Shown here one piece after another: positions 8,011 to 16,337 of a DNA stretch of 64,000 bases. Position numbers and translations under genes: made by a program. The notes beneath the pieces were generated by a model. The model did no database searches. It was not told the origin of the DNA and worked only from the letters and a program-made list of their open reading frames with translations. Source of the stretch: Dactylosporangium roseum (GTDB taxonomy: Bacteria > Actinomycetota > Actinomycetes > Mycobacteriales > Micromonosporaceae); assembly GCF_025264685.1 (NCBI RefSeq), contig NZ_CP073721.1:4455001-4519000 (forward strand), given 5' to 3'. Every line of letters begins with the position of its first letter. Position 1 is the stretch's first letter.

Positions 8011-8796
8011 TCACTTGTTCGACCTCGGGGACTTGTCGGGCTTCTTGTCGTCCTTCTCGACCGCCGGCGCCGAGGCCGCCGGACCGCCCGGCCGCCCGTT
8101 CGACTTGCCGTCCGGCTGGTCGTCCGGCTGGTCGTCGGACTGCCCGTTCGGCTGGCCGTCGGACTGGCCGGGCGGTCCCTGCGACTTGCCCTTGCAGAAC
8201 GCCTCGATCCGCTCCTCGCCCTGTGCCAGCGCCGCCAGCTCGCGACGCTGCGCGTCGGTGAGCTGCTTGCCCCTGCCCGGCTGCCAGGCGCGGCAGAGCT
8301 CGTCGAGCCGGGCGGGCGACACCGTCGTGGACGACGCCGGCCGGCCGGCCGGCGTGGGCGCCGCCGGCGCGACGCCCGTACGGCTGGACGCCTGGCCCGG
8401 TGGCGACGCCGGCGGATTCGCGTCCGGCACGCCGACCCCGGAGAGCCAGTCGTGGGCGGCGCGTTGCAGGGGTTCCGGCAGCCGACCGCTCCCAGCCGCG
8501 GTCCCCGTCCCGGCGATGAGCAGCGCCGCCGTGACCGAGCCGGCCAGCGCGCCCAGCCGCAGCCTGCGGCGCGGCCCGGCGGACACCGCGCCGGCGGGCA
8601 GGTGGCGCTGCCGGAACGCCGCCAGCGCGGCGCCCTCGCCGGCCAGTTCGCGCGGCCGGGCCGGGCCGGCCGCGGACCGCAGCAGCCCGGCGAGATGTTC
8701 GAGCCCGGGGTCGGTCGACGTCGTGTCGAGGAGCCGCTCCGCCTCGTCCGCGGTGATGCGCGGCGGCCGGCGCCGGCCGCGGAACAAGCGGATCAC
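8011..8796 (-). CDS. Single-pass membrane protein coupled to the ECF sigma factor (putative anti-sigma factor)
   Basis: A protein of about 261 residues. A cytoplasmic N-terminal region of about 85 residues (ITADEAERLLDTTSTDPGLEHLAGLL) precedes one hydrophobic segment (LGALAGSVTAALLIAG). A long Pro/Gly/Ser-rich external part follows, with two Cys flanking a helical stretch (LCRAW...AFCKG) and a charged tail. The GTG at 8796 overlaps the sigma-factor stop as GTGA, so translation is coupled. The position is that of an anti-sigma factor, but the HxxxCxxC zinc motif of the classical family is absent, so the role is inference. Confidence 0.7.
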   Translation of the reverse strand: MIRLFRGRRRPPRITADEAERLLDTTSTDPGLEHLAGLLRSAAGPARPRELAGEGAALAAFRQRHLPAGAVSAGPRRRLRLGALAGSVTAALLIAGTGTAAGSGRLPEPLQRAAHDWLSGVGVPDANPPASPPGQASSRTGVAPAAPTPAGRPASSTTVSPARLDELCRAWQPGRGKQLTDAQRRELAALAQGEERIEAFCKGKSQGPPGQSDGQPNGQSDDQPDDQPDGKSNGRPGGPAASAPAVEKDDKKPDKSPRSNK

Positions 8797-9452
8797 GTCG
8801 CGTGCCCTTCGGCCGGCCGCGTCGGGGCGCCACACCGCCGCGGGGCGTCGGAGCCGCCGGCGGAGGCGAAACGGGCGGCCGACGCGACGATCTCGGACCG
8901 GCGGGACTGGACCTGCGGGTGCGCCGCGAGCCGGCGCAGTCCCCGCATCGCCGCGACCCGGACGGCGCCGGGGCGCTTGCCCAGGACCGCCGCCGTGCCG
9001 GCCACGTCGAGGCCGGCGACCACGCGGAGCAGTACCGCCTCCGCCTGATCCCGCGGCAGCTCACCGATCAGGCCCAAGGCCCACTCGGTGCCGGCGTGTT
9101 CGAGCACCTCACCGGTGACGTCCGGCACGGCCCGCGCGTCGGAGGCCTCGATGCTGTCGCGGCTCTCCTCGCGGCGGCGCCAGACCCGCCGCCCGTCGTC
9201 GATGCCGCGGTGGCGGGCGATGCGGAACAGCCACACCCGGAAGGCGGTCGCGTCGCCGGTGAACTTCGGCAGGTCACGGGCCACTTGCAGCCAGGTCTCC
9301 GACGCGACGTCCTCCGCCGCCTCGCCGCAGACCGCGTGCAGGTACCGTAGGACGGCCGGCTGGAGCGCGCGCCACAGCGCGGCGAAGCCGGCCTCGTCGC
9401 CGTCGAGGGCCGCCCGCAGCGGGGCGGCGAGTTCGGCGTCACGCACCGGCAT
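8793..9452 (-). CDS. ECF-type RNA polymerase sigma factor
   Basis: A 219-residue group 4 sigma factor. Region 2 is at about residues 15-85 (FAALWRALQPAVLRYLHAVC, EDVASETWLQVA, FRVWLFRIARHRGIDDGRR). Region 4 is at about residues 120-175 (LPRDQAEAVLLRVVAGLDVAGTAAVLGKRPGAVRVAAMRGLRRL), where it would read the -35 element. The ATG at 9452 fits the family N-terminus and has GGGCGG just upstream; the frame is open to 9557. It is translationally coupled to the membrane protein downstream and divergent from the STAS gene, with which it shares a promoter region. Confidence 0.9.
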   Translation of the reverse strand: MPVRDAELAAPLRAALDGDEAGFAALWRALQPAVLRYLHAVCGEAAEDVASETWLQVARDLPKFTGDATAFRVWLFRIARHRGIDDGRRVWRRREESRDSIEASDARAVPDVTGEVLEHAGTEWALGLIGELPRDQAEAVLLRVVAGLDVAGTAAVLGKRPGAVRVAAMRGLRRLAAHPQVQSRRSEIVASAARFASAGGSDAPRRCGAPTRPAEGHAT

Positions 9453-9489
9453 CCGCCCGTTCGCGGGTGGCGGGCTGTAACGTGGCGCG

Positions 9490-9552
9490 ATGCCGGCGCG
9501 CCTCTTGTCGGAGGAGCATGCCGCGGGCACGACCGAGGGGGACCACCGTTGA
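9490..9552 (+). CDS. Possible leaderless 20-residue upstream ORF before the STAS gene
   Basis: A TAACGT hexamer at 9478-9483 is followed 6 nt later by an ATG that opens a 20-codon frame (MPARLLSEEH...) ending in TGA at 9552, 28 nt before the STAS start. The TAACGT-N6-ATG spacing is the same as at the gene start at 40664. The peptide may be a leader, or the ATG may be fortuitous in a 5' untranslated region. No homology is claimed. Confidence 0.3.
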   Translation: MPARLLSEEHAAGTTEGDHR

Positions 9553-9580
9553 CGCACCGACCAGCACCGCGGGAGCGGTC

Positions 9581-9925
9581 ATGACCGAAGCCATCGCGAC
9601 CGAGACGGTCGACGGCTGCATCGTGGTCACCCCGACCGGTGCGCTGGACGTCGTCACCTCACCACCTTTGCACACGCGGCTCCACCGGTCCTTGGACGAG
9701 GGAGCCACGAGGCTGGTGCTCGATCTGTCGGCGGTGGAGTTCATCGACTCCACAGCATTGCGGGTTCTGGTGTCGGTGCACAAGCGCTTGCACGAGACGG
9801 GCGGGTTCGCGGTGGTCTGTCCGCATGCGCGCATCCGGCGAATCTTCGACCTGACCGCCCTCGACCGGGTGCTCACGCTGACGAACACGGTCGAGGAGGC
9901 GCTGGCCGCGCTCAAGGGCCGCTGA
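9581..9925 (+). CDS. STAS-domain anti-sigma factor antagonist
   Basis: A 114-residue single STAS domain of the SpoIIAA/RsbV class, cytoplasmic. Seen: VVTPTGALDVVTSPPLHTRL, LVLDLSAVEFIDSTALRVLV and a C-terminal helix EEALAALKGR. Ser57 in the FIDSTAL motif is at the phosphorylation position used by RsbW-type kinases to switch partner binding. The ATG at 9581 has GGGAG upstream. An RsbW-like kinase module exists in the 1240-residue protein at 43969. Pairing with the adjacent ECF factor would be unusual, since STAS proteins normally act on SigB-type sigma factors. The 3' end overlaps the convergent DUF3159 gene by 14 nt. Confidence 0.88.
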   Translation: MTEAIATETVDGCIVVTPTGALDVVTSPPLHTRLHRSLDEGATRLVLDLSAVEFIDSTALRVLVSVHKRLHETGGFAVVCPHARIRRIFDLTALDRVLTLTNTVEEALAALKGR

Positions 9926-10592
9926 CCGGACCCTCGACCGGTTCGCGGGCCGGCCCATCGGCGGGCGCCGGGTGGCGGATGCCGGGGTGGCCGCTCGGCA
10001 GGGAGCGACGCAGCACCCACCAGCTCGCCGCCACGCACGTGGCGACCAGCGGCCAGGTGAGCACCGCCTGCGCGGTGGCCAGCCACAGCACCTGCCCCGC
10101 CCACCAGAGCGGGACGAAGACGGCGAGGCGGGCGAGGTACTGGAACACCCAGACCCAGCTCGCCCGCTGGTACGCCCGCAGGAGGGCGGGGTCGCGCCGC
10201 CACCGCCCCTTCTGGCCCAGGACGGTGCCGACGACCAGGCCGAGGAACGGCCATCGCAGGAGGATGCTGCCGGCCCAGGCGAGCGCGCTGGCCGCGTTGG
10301 TCAGGACCCGCACCAGGAAGAAGTCCTCGGCCCGCCCGGTGCGCAGCGCGACGATGGCGCCGAGACACACGACGAGCAGGCTGACGACGGTCCCGACCGG
10401 ACGTTTGCCCTGCTTGAGCCGCCACGCGGCGACGCACGCCCCGCCGAGGACGGCGAGCCCGGCGCCGAGCGCGACGGACCGGTCGCCGGCCAGCCAGCCG
10501 CCGACGAACGCCACGACCGGCACGGCCGTCTCGACCGCCGACCGCCACCCGCCCAGCAGGTCAGCGAGCGACTCCTCCGCGTTGCGCGCCAT
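9912..10592 (-). CDS. DUF3159-family multi-pass membrane protein
   Basis: A 226-residue integral membrane protein with about six hydrophobic helices. The start SLADLLGGWRSAVETAVPVVAFVGGW, the central LRTGRAEDFFLVRVLTN, and the pattern WRRDPALLRAYQRASWVW match the actinobacterial DUF3159 family, whose function is unknown. The ATG at 10592 has a strong GGGAGGGG ribosome site; the frame continues far upstream only because of high GC. The Pro-rich C-terminus runs 14 nt into the convergent STAS gene. Confidence 0.85.
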   Translation of the reverse strand: MARNAEESLADLLGGWRSAVETAVPVVAFVGGWLAGDRSVALGAGLAVLGGACVAAWRLKQGKRPVGTVVSLLVVCLGAIVALRTGRAEDFFLVRVLTNAASALAWAGSILLRWPFLGLVVGTVLGQKGRWRRDPALLRAYQRASWVWVFQYLARLAVFVPLWWAGQVLWLATAQAVLTWPLVATCVAASWWVLRRSLPSGHPGIRHPAPADGPAREPVEGPVSGP

Positions 10593-10723
10593 GCCCCTCC
10601 CCTCAGCTCCCGCCTGCCCCGCGACCCCAGCATAGGTAAGGCTCTCGCGGTGCCCGGGCCGGCTCAGCCGGCGCCGAGGGCGAGCGCCCGGTCCACGACG
10701 AGTTCCTCGATGCCGTACAGCCG

Positions 10724-11854
10724 CTAGCGGTCGCTGCGGGGCAGGGTGCCGGGGTCGATGAGCGCCGTGGCCTCCTCGCCGGCGATGTCCTGCCGGAGCT
10801 GGTCGAGGCGGCCGAGCAGGCTCACCGAGTCGAGCGCGGCGAGGGCTGTCGGAAACACCCGGTAGACCCGGTCCACCGACGAGGTCAGCGCGGTCCGCAG
10901 CGACGTGTCGTCGACCGGGCCGCCGCCGAGGCGGACCGCCATGAGGTCGGCCAGGGCACGCAGGAGGGCCTGGAGCGTCGGGCGGTCGAGGGCGGGTGGC
11001 GGGCCGGGCCGGTCGTAGAGCCGGTCGACGGCCAGCGAGACCGCCCGGATCTGGAGCGTGACCCGGACCAGCCAGAGCTGCTCCGCGCGGGCCTGCTCCA
11101 CCGTCCGGCGGTGCCGGCCGGCGGCGATGTGCAGCGCCGCGGTCTCCTCGGCGCCGGCCAGCGCCGCGGCCGCGTCGGAGGTGTGCTCGGCGAGCCCGCG
11201 CGACTCGGTGATCCAGTCGTGCCGCCGCTCCGGGATGAGGGGCGGCCGGTCCTGGTGCGCGCCGAGCTCGTCCGAGATGTGCCGCAGCAGGTCGACAATG
11301 GCGCTCCCCCAGGCGTCGAGGGTCGCGCGGACCTGCGCGATGCGGGGCCGTTCCGGCACGACGACGGCGACGAGGAGCCCGACGGCGCTGCCGATGGCGA
11401 CGTCGACGAACCGCCACTGGCCGTACCCCTTGGCGAACGGGGTCAGCACAAGCACCGCCAGCGTGGCGATGGTGAGCTGGTTGCGCGCCAGCGGGGTGTT
11501 GGTGATCTGGCGGGCCACCGCGAGCGCGGCGAAGGCGGCGAGGGCGAGGGACCACCAGGTCAGGCCGAGGAGCCGCACCCAGGCGATGGCGAGGGCGGTG
11601 CCGACGAGGTTGGCGAAGAGCAGTTGCAGCCCGGTGGCGATCGACCCGTAGATGCTGGCCTGGAGCGTGAGCACCGCCACGACCGGGGCGAACAGCACGG
11701 CGGCGTTCTCACCCAACTGCCGGGCGAGCACCCAGGCGAGGGTCGCGGCGACGGTCGTCTTGACGATCGTCAGCCAGCTCGGACGACTCTTCGGCACGCT
11801 GGCCAGCAGCGCGCCGAGCGGCTCGGTGACCACCGCCCGGCGTTTGTGTTCCAC
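10724..11854 (-). CDS. FUSC/aromatic acid exporter-like membrane protein
   Basis: A 376-residue protein. The N-terminal half has five or six membrane helices (IVKTTVAATLAWVLARQLG, VLFAPVVAVLTLQASIYGS, GTALAIAWVRLLG), typical of the FUSC_2/ArAE family of efflux proteins. The C-terminal half is soluble and mostly helical, with a coiled-coil look (LRHISDELGAHQDRP onward). Family members are thought to export aromatic acids; the substrate here is unknown. The GTG at 11854 is used because GGGAA lies just before it and the family starts shortly before the first helix; GTG 11926 is possible. It is divergent from the phosphatase gene at 11943. Confidence 0.8.
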   Translation of the reverse strand: MEHKRRAVVTEPLGALLASVPKSRPSWLTIVKTTVAATLAWVLARQLGENAAVLFAPVVAVLTLQASIYGSIATGLQLLFANLVGTALAIAWVRLLGLTWWSLALAAFAALAVARQITNTPLARNQLTIATLAVLVLTPFAKGYGQWRFVDVAIGSAVGLLVAVVVPERPRIAQVRATLDAWGSAIVDLLRHISDELGAHQDRPPLIPERRHDWITESRGLAEHTSDAAAALAGAEETAALHIAAGRHRRTVEQARAEQLWLVRVTLQIRAVSLAVDRLYDRPGPPPALDRPTLQALLRALADLMAVRLGGGPVDDTSLRTALTSSVDRVYRVFPTALAALDSVSLLGRLDQLRQDIAGEEATALIDPGTLPRSDR

Positions 11855-11942
11855 GTGTTCCCAACCTACCGCCTGCGACCACCCTGTGCCGGGCCCCGCC
11901 GCGGCCCGGTTCCCGCCTCGACACACACGCTAGGGTCACGGC

Positions 11943-12659
11943 GTGCGCAACTATGACCACCCCAACCTGTTCAACTTCCGCGACCTGGGCGGATACGCGG
12001 GGCACGAGGGGCGGACGGTCCGTTGGCGGCGGCTGTTCCGTTCCGACTCGCTCAGCCGCCTCGACCCGGGCGACGCCGTCTCGTTCACCGCGCTCGGCGT
12101 GCGCACGGTGATCGACCTGCGGCGGCCGCGCGAGATCGAGCGGGACGGACGGATCCCGGAGTTCGCGGGACTGCGGTACCACCACGTCAGCCCGGTCCAC
12201 GCGGAGTGGGAGGAGGCGCCCGGCGGCGCGGAGCTCAGCGACGCGCGCTGGCTCGCCGACCGGTACCTCGACCTCGCCGGCGACGGCCGCGACGCGATCG
12301 TCGCCGCGGTCGGCATGATCGCCGACGACGACAACGCACCGGTCGTCGTGCACTGCGTCGCGGGCAAGGACCGCACGGGTGTGGTGTCGGCGGTCACGCT
12401 CGCGGCGCTCGGCGTCGCCGACGAGCTGATCGCCGAGGACTACGCGCTGACGAGCGCCGCGACCGAGCGGTCGATGGCGTACTGGCGGCGCGTCGCGCCG
12501 GAGATCACGCGCATGCCGGCCCGCTGGCTGCTGTCACCGGCCGAGACGATGCTGCTGTTCCTCGCCGACCTGCGGGCCAGGTACGGCTCCGTCGAGGACT
12601 ACCTCGGAGACCCCACCGTCACCGCACGACTGCGCCGGCACCTGCTGGAGGACCGGTGA
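11943..12659 (+). CDS. Tyrosine-protein phosphatase (Y_phosphatase3 / DSP-like family)
   Basis: A 238-residue cytoplasmic or secreted-type protein-tyrosine phosphatase of the kind related to Mycobacterium PtpB. Seen: the NFRDLGGY start, RSDSLSRL, TVIDLRRPREIERDG, and the P-loop HCVAGKDRTG with catalytic Cys138 and Arg144. The C-terminal helix contains YLGDP. The GTG at 11943 lies 6 nt after a TAGGGT hexamer, so the mRNA is probably leaderless. Its stop codon overlaps the start of the ketopantoate-reductase remnant as GTGA. Confidence 0.9.
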   Translation: MRNYDHPNLFNFRDLGGYAGHEGRTVRWRRLFRSDSLSRLDPGDAVSFTALGVRTVIDLRRPREIERDGRIPEFAGLRYHHVSPVHAEWEEAPGGAELSDARWLADRYLDLAGDGRDAIVAAVGMIADDDNAPVVVHCVAGKDRTGVVSAVTLAALGVADELIAEDYALTSAATERSMAYWRRVAPEITRMPARWLLSPAETMLLFLADLRARYGSVEDYLGDPTVTARLRRHLLEDR

Positions 12660-12772
12660 CCAGGGTCTGCGTGGTCGGCGCGGGAGCCGTCGGCGGCACG
12701 GAGCGGGTGCTCGGCTGTGTCGTCCACCTCAGCGCGCACGTGCCGCTGACCGTCGTGCGGGAGGTCGCATGA
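12656..12772 (+). pseudogene. Internally deleted ketopantoate reductase (PanE/ApbA) mini-ORF
   Basis: A 38-codon frame starts with VCVVGAGAVGG, the NADP-binding start of PanE-type reductases, and continues directly into RVLGCVVHLSAHV. In the intact family (about 300 residues) that second motif lies some 100 residues further on. The sequence thus looks like a full gene that lost its middle and its C-terminal half while staying in frame. Its GTG overlaps the phosphatase stop (GTGA) and its TGA overlaps the next ATG (ATGA), so translational coupling through the three genes is kept. Confidence 0.65.
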
Positions 12773-14118
12773 TCGGTGTCACGGGGTGGGCGTCGCCCGA
12801 GTCGTTGCGTGCCGACGGGGAGCGGCGGCGCGCCGCCACGCCCGTCAAACAGCTCACGACGTTCGACAGCAGCGCCCGTGACGCCGTGGACATCGTCGCC
12901 GCGACCAACGCCGAGCGGGTCGCCGACCTCGTGCCGATCCGCGTCGGCCGGATGATCTCGTCGCCGTTCGCGTTCCTGCGCGGCTCGGCGGCGGTCATGG
13001 CGGCCGACCTCGCGCCCGGCCCGGACACCGGCCTGCACGGGCACATCTGTGGCGACGCCCACGCCGCGAACTTCGGCCTCTACGCCTCCCCCGAGCGGCG
13101 GCTCGTCATGGACGTCAACGACTTCGACGAGACCGCCGTCGGCCCGTGGGACTGGGATCTCAAGCGCCTCACGGCGAGCCTCGTCAGCGCCGGCCGGGAG
13201 GCCGGCCTGCCCGACGACGAGTGCCGCACCGCCGCCCGGGACTGCGCCACGGCGTACCGGGCCGCCGTCGCCGAGCTCGCCGGGATGCCGCTGCTCGACG
13301 CGTACTACCTGACGACCGACCACTCGACGCTGGAGCACTTCGGCATCGCCGACCTCGTCGACACCTTCGACCGGGTGCGCAGGAAGGCGAAGAAGAACAC
13401 CAGCCGCCGCGTCGCCGAGAAGTTCACCCAGCGGCTCGACCACGACGCGTGGCGGTTCACGCCCGACCCGCCGATCCTGGTCCCGCTCGACTCCGCCGCG
13501 GCGTTCCCGGTGATCGAGAGCCTGGAGTCGTACGCGCGGACGCTCGACGAGGAGATCCGCGCCCTGTTCGGCCGCTACGCGGTGGTCGACGTGGCGCACC
13601 GCATCGTCGGGCTGGGCAGCGTCGGCTACCGCAGTTACGTCGTGCTGCTGCACGGCAACGGCGACGAGGCGCTGGTCCTCCAGGTCAAGCAGGCCCGCCC
13701 GTCGGTGCTGGCCCCGTATCTCCCGGCGGCGCCGGACCGGCACCCCGGCGAGCGCCTGGTCCGCGGGCAACGGTGGATGCAGACGGTGAGCGACATCCTG
13801 CTCGGCTGGACGACGATCGACGGCCGGCCGTACCTGGTGCGGCAGTTCCGGGACATGAAGGGCTCGATCGACCCGACGACGCTGCTCGCCGGCCAGCTCG
13901 ACGACTACGCCCGGGTGGTCGGCGTCGTCCTGGCCCGGGCCCACGCCCAGTCGATCGACCCGCGGGTGCTCGAAGGGTACTGCGGTGCCGGTGCGGACGA
14001 GTTCGACGACGCGTTCGCCGCGTTCGCCACGGCCTACGCCGACCAGACGGAGGCCGACCACGCCGCGCTGGTGGCGGCCGTCCGGTCGGGCCGGCTCCCC
14101 GCCGAGACCGGCGTCTGA
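12769..14118 (+). CDS. DUF2252-family protein
   Basis: A 449-residue soluble protein of the widespread DUF2252 family, distantly kinase-like and uncharacterised. Seen: RMISSPFAFLRGSA, the diagnostic HICGDAHAANFGLYASPE, MDVNDFDETAVGPWDWDLKRL, then VGVVLARAHAQS near the C-terminus. The length matches the family (430-470). The ATG at 12769 overlaps the stop of the PanE remnant. The role is unknown; the conserved GDxHxxN and DxND residues are those expected for a phosphotransferase-type active site (inference). Confidence 0.9.
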   Translation: MIGVTGWASPESLRADGERRRAATPVKQLTTFDSSARDAVDIVAATNAERVADLVPIRVGRMISSPFAFLRGSAAVMAADLAPGPDTGLHGHICGDAHAANFGLYASPERRLVMDVNDFDETAVGPWDWDLKRLTASLVSAGREAGLPDDECRTAARDCATAYRAAVAELAGMPLLDAYYLTTDHSTLEHFGIADLVDTFDRVRRKAKKNTSRRVAEKFTQRLDHDAWRFTPDPPILVPLDSAAAFPVIESLESYARTLDEEIRALFGRYAVVDVAHRIVGLGSVGYRSYVVLLHGNGDEALVLQVKQARPSVLAPYLPAAPDRHPGERLVRGQRWMQTVSDILLGWTTIDGRPYLVRQFRDMKGSIDPTTLLAGQLDDYARVVGVVLARAHAQSIDPRVLEGYCGAGADEFDDAFAAFATAYADQTEADHAALVAAVRSGRLPAETGV

Positions 14119-14499
14119 CGCCGGCCCGGGCACCGCTGCCGGCGGCGGCCGTGGCCGGCCGTCGGCCATGACCCGCGAGGCCGGTTCGACCACCTTTTCT
14201 GTACCTTAATTGTGATCAATATAAGATTTAACAGTTACGGCGACGACCTCCAATGTTTCGTTACATTTCCCGGGACCGCCCCGGACGTCGTAGGGTGTTC
14301 GGGTGTCCGCCGTCATCAGCCCCACGCGGCGCCGGCTCACCGCCGACGACGTCACAGCCCCCGCTCCGGGACCGCGCCGGCCGCGTCGCCCATCCACTGT
14401 GGACCGCTCTCCGGTCGCACCTTCGCGGCCGCGTGGGAGCGGACCTGCATGATCTCGGCCGACTGTGGTAAGGGAACGACACACCTCCGAAGGATGTCG
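14119..14499 (+). promoter_or_regulatory. Long intergenic region with an AT-rich island
   Basis: No gene is supported in these 381 bases. Bases 14193-14275 are conspicuously AT-rich for this genome and contain AATTGTGATCAATATAAGAT, with TAAGAT (14222-14227) as a candidate -10 element and a TGATCA dyad. This could be the promoter of the membrane PAS protein with a long leader, or a site bound by an AT-preferring protein such as Lsr2 (encoded at 33110). The rest is GC-rich and featureless. Confidence 0.4.
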
Positions 14500-16281
14500 A
14501 TGAGCAGACTGGGCAGGCCGCAACAGTTCGCGCTCGGATACGCCGTGCTGATGGCGGCGTTCGGCGCGGTGCTGTTCGCGGCTCCGCAGTTCGACTCCCT
14601 GGCCTGGGCCGGCATCGGCCTGGGCTCGGCCGCGGCCGTCGTCGCGGGCATCGGCACGGTCCGCCCCGAGCGGCCGGTCGCCTGGTGGGCCCTGGCCGCC
14701 GCGCTCGTGGCGATGACGGCCGGCGACTTCGTCTACGGCCTCGTCGCGCCGGCCGCGCCGGAGCCACCCGCCCTGGCCGGCCTCTGCTATCTGCTGATGT
14801 TCCCGGTCGTGGCGGCCGGCCTGATCGGCCTGACCCGCGCCGGCGGCGCGCTCGACGACCGGTCCCGGCTCGTCGACCTGCTCGCGCTCGGCTGCGCGGC
14901 GCTGCTCGCCGCCTGGGTGTTCGTCGGCAGCCCGCGGCTCGAGCGCGGCGGCATGAGCGCCGTCGACTGGTCGCTGCAGGCCGCGTACACGCTCGGCGAC
15001 GTCGTCGTCCTCGTCGTCACGGTCCGGCTCGCCACCGCCCGCCGCGGCAACCCGTCCGCGATCCTGCTCGCCGTCGGGGCGCTCGGCATGCTCGTCGGCG
15101 ACGCCGCCTACGGCTCGGCGCAGGCGCACGGCGGCCTCCAGCCGGGCGGACCGGCCGACGTGGCGTACGTCGTGCTCTACACGGCCTGGGGCGCGGCCGC
15201 CCTCCACCCGTCGATGGCGCGGCTCACCGCGCCGGCGAAGAGCCCGCTGCGGCGCGGCCGCGAGTCGGTCCACGGCCTCGGCATGGTGGTCCTGCTGGTC
15301 TCGGTGGCGTTCGCACCGCTGGTGCTGCTGGCCGAGGCCCTCACCGGCGGGGTGCACGACGGGCCGGTGATCGCCGTCGCGTTCGGCATCACACTCGCGC
15401 TGCTGGTCGTCCGGCTCAGCGACGCCATCGGCAAGCACGCCAGTGCCCTGCGCCGCGAACGGGCCCTGCGCGAGGCCGGCACCGTCCTCGTCGGCGCGAC
15501 CGACTCCGGCGCGGTGGCCGACGCCGTCCGCTCCGCCGTGCGCACGCTGCTGCCCGGCGGCGCCACCCACGACATCGTCGTCGACTTCAGCCTCACCGAC
15601 CTGCTGCCGCTCGGCGAGCTGTCCGCGGCCCGGATCGTGCCGGTCGGCGACATCCCGCCGCTGTGGGACAAGCGGCTCGCCGCGTTCGGCCACGTGATCG
15701 TGTGCCCCCTCGACGCCGGGGTGCTCTACCTCGGCGGCGACCGCCGCGACCTGCTCACCGCGCTCGACGCGGTCTCCGTGCTCGCCGGGCAGGCCGCGCT
15801 GGCGCTGGCCCGCATCAGCCTGACCGAGGTCGCGAGCCGGCGTGACAGCGACGCGTATCTGCGCGCGGTCACCTCGCACTCCAACGACGTCGTGCTGGTG
15901 CTCGACGACGACGAGCGCATCAGGTACACCAGCCCGTCCGTCGCCGACGTGCTGGGCATCTGGCCGACGCCGTTCGCCACGCTGCGCGAGATCGTCCGGC
16001 CCGACGACCGCGAGCAGGTCATGCGCACCCTCGCGCGGGCCCGCGCCGAGGACCACGACGGCACCCGCGACCGGTGGAGCCTGAGCCGCCCCGACGGCAC
16101 ACGCGTGCTCGTCGAGGTGGTCTTCCGCGACCTGCGCGACGACCGCCTGGTCCGCGGCATGGTGGTGACCCTGCGCGACGTGACCGGGCAGCGGCGGGCC
16201 GAGCACGAGCTGCTGCGCCGGACGCTCGCCGACTCCCCCCGAGCGCAGAACCGGGACAGCTCCGCGCGCAAGTTCAACTGA
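14500..16281 (+). CDS. Membrane PAS sensor, GGDEF-less paralogue of the gene at 2841
   Basis: A 593-residue protein with the same plan as the GGDEF-EAL protein at 2841: about nine membrane helices, a GAF-like linker, then a PAS domain (LRAVTSHSNDVVLVLDDDERIRYTSPSVADVLG). It ends just after the PAS/PAC segment VVTLRDVTGQRRAEHELLRR. Where the paralogue reads DALTGLPNR at the start of GGDEF, this one reads DSPRAQNRDSSARKFN and stops. It therefore looks like a C-terminally truncated relic. It may still dimerise and sense, but has no visible output domain. ATG 14500 is preferred (AGG six bases before); ATG 14494 is adjacent. Confidence 0.82.
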   Translation: MSRLGRPQQFALGYAVLMAAFGAVLFAAPQFDSLAWAGIGLGSAAAVVAGIGTVRPERPVAWWALAAALVAMTAGDFVYGLVAPAAPEPPALAGLCYLLMFPVVAAGLIGLTRAGGALDDRSRLVDLLALGCAALLAAWVFVGSPRLERGGMSAVDWSLQAAYTLGDVVVLVVTVRLATARRGNPSAILLAVGALGMLVGDAAYGSAQAHGGLQPGGPADVAYVVLYTAWGAAALHPSMARLTAPAKSPLRRGRESVHGLGMVVLLVSVAFAPLVLLAEALTGGVHDGPVIAVAFGITLALLVVRLSDAIGKHASALRRERALREAGTVLVGATDSGAVADAVRSAVRTLLPGGATHDIVVDFSLTDLLPLGELSAARIVPVGDIPPLWDKRLAAFGHVIVCPLDAGVLYLGGDRRDLLTALDAVSVLAGQAALALARISLTEVASRRDSDAYLRAVTSHSNDVVLVLDDDERIRYTSPSVADVLGIWPTPFATLREIVRPDDREQVMRTLARARAEDHDGTRDRWSLSRPDGTRVLVEVVFRDLRDDRLVRGMVVTLRDVTGQRRAEHELLRRTLADSPRAQNRDSSARKFN

Positions 16282-16337
16282 GTGGTCTGTCAGCATCCTC
16301 GTGGCCGCCGGGTCACACCGCGTGCCATGCTTCGGGG

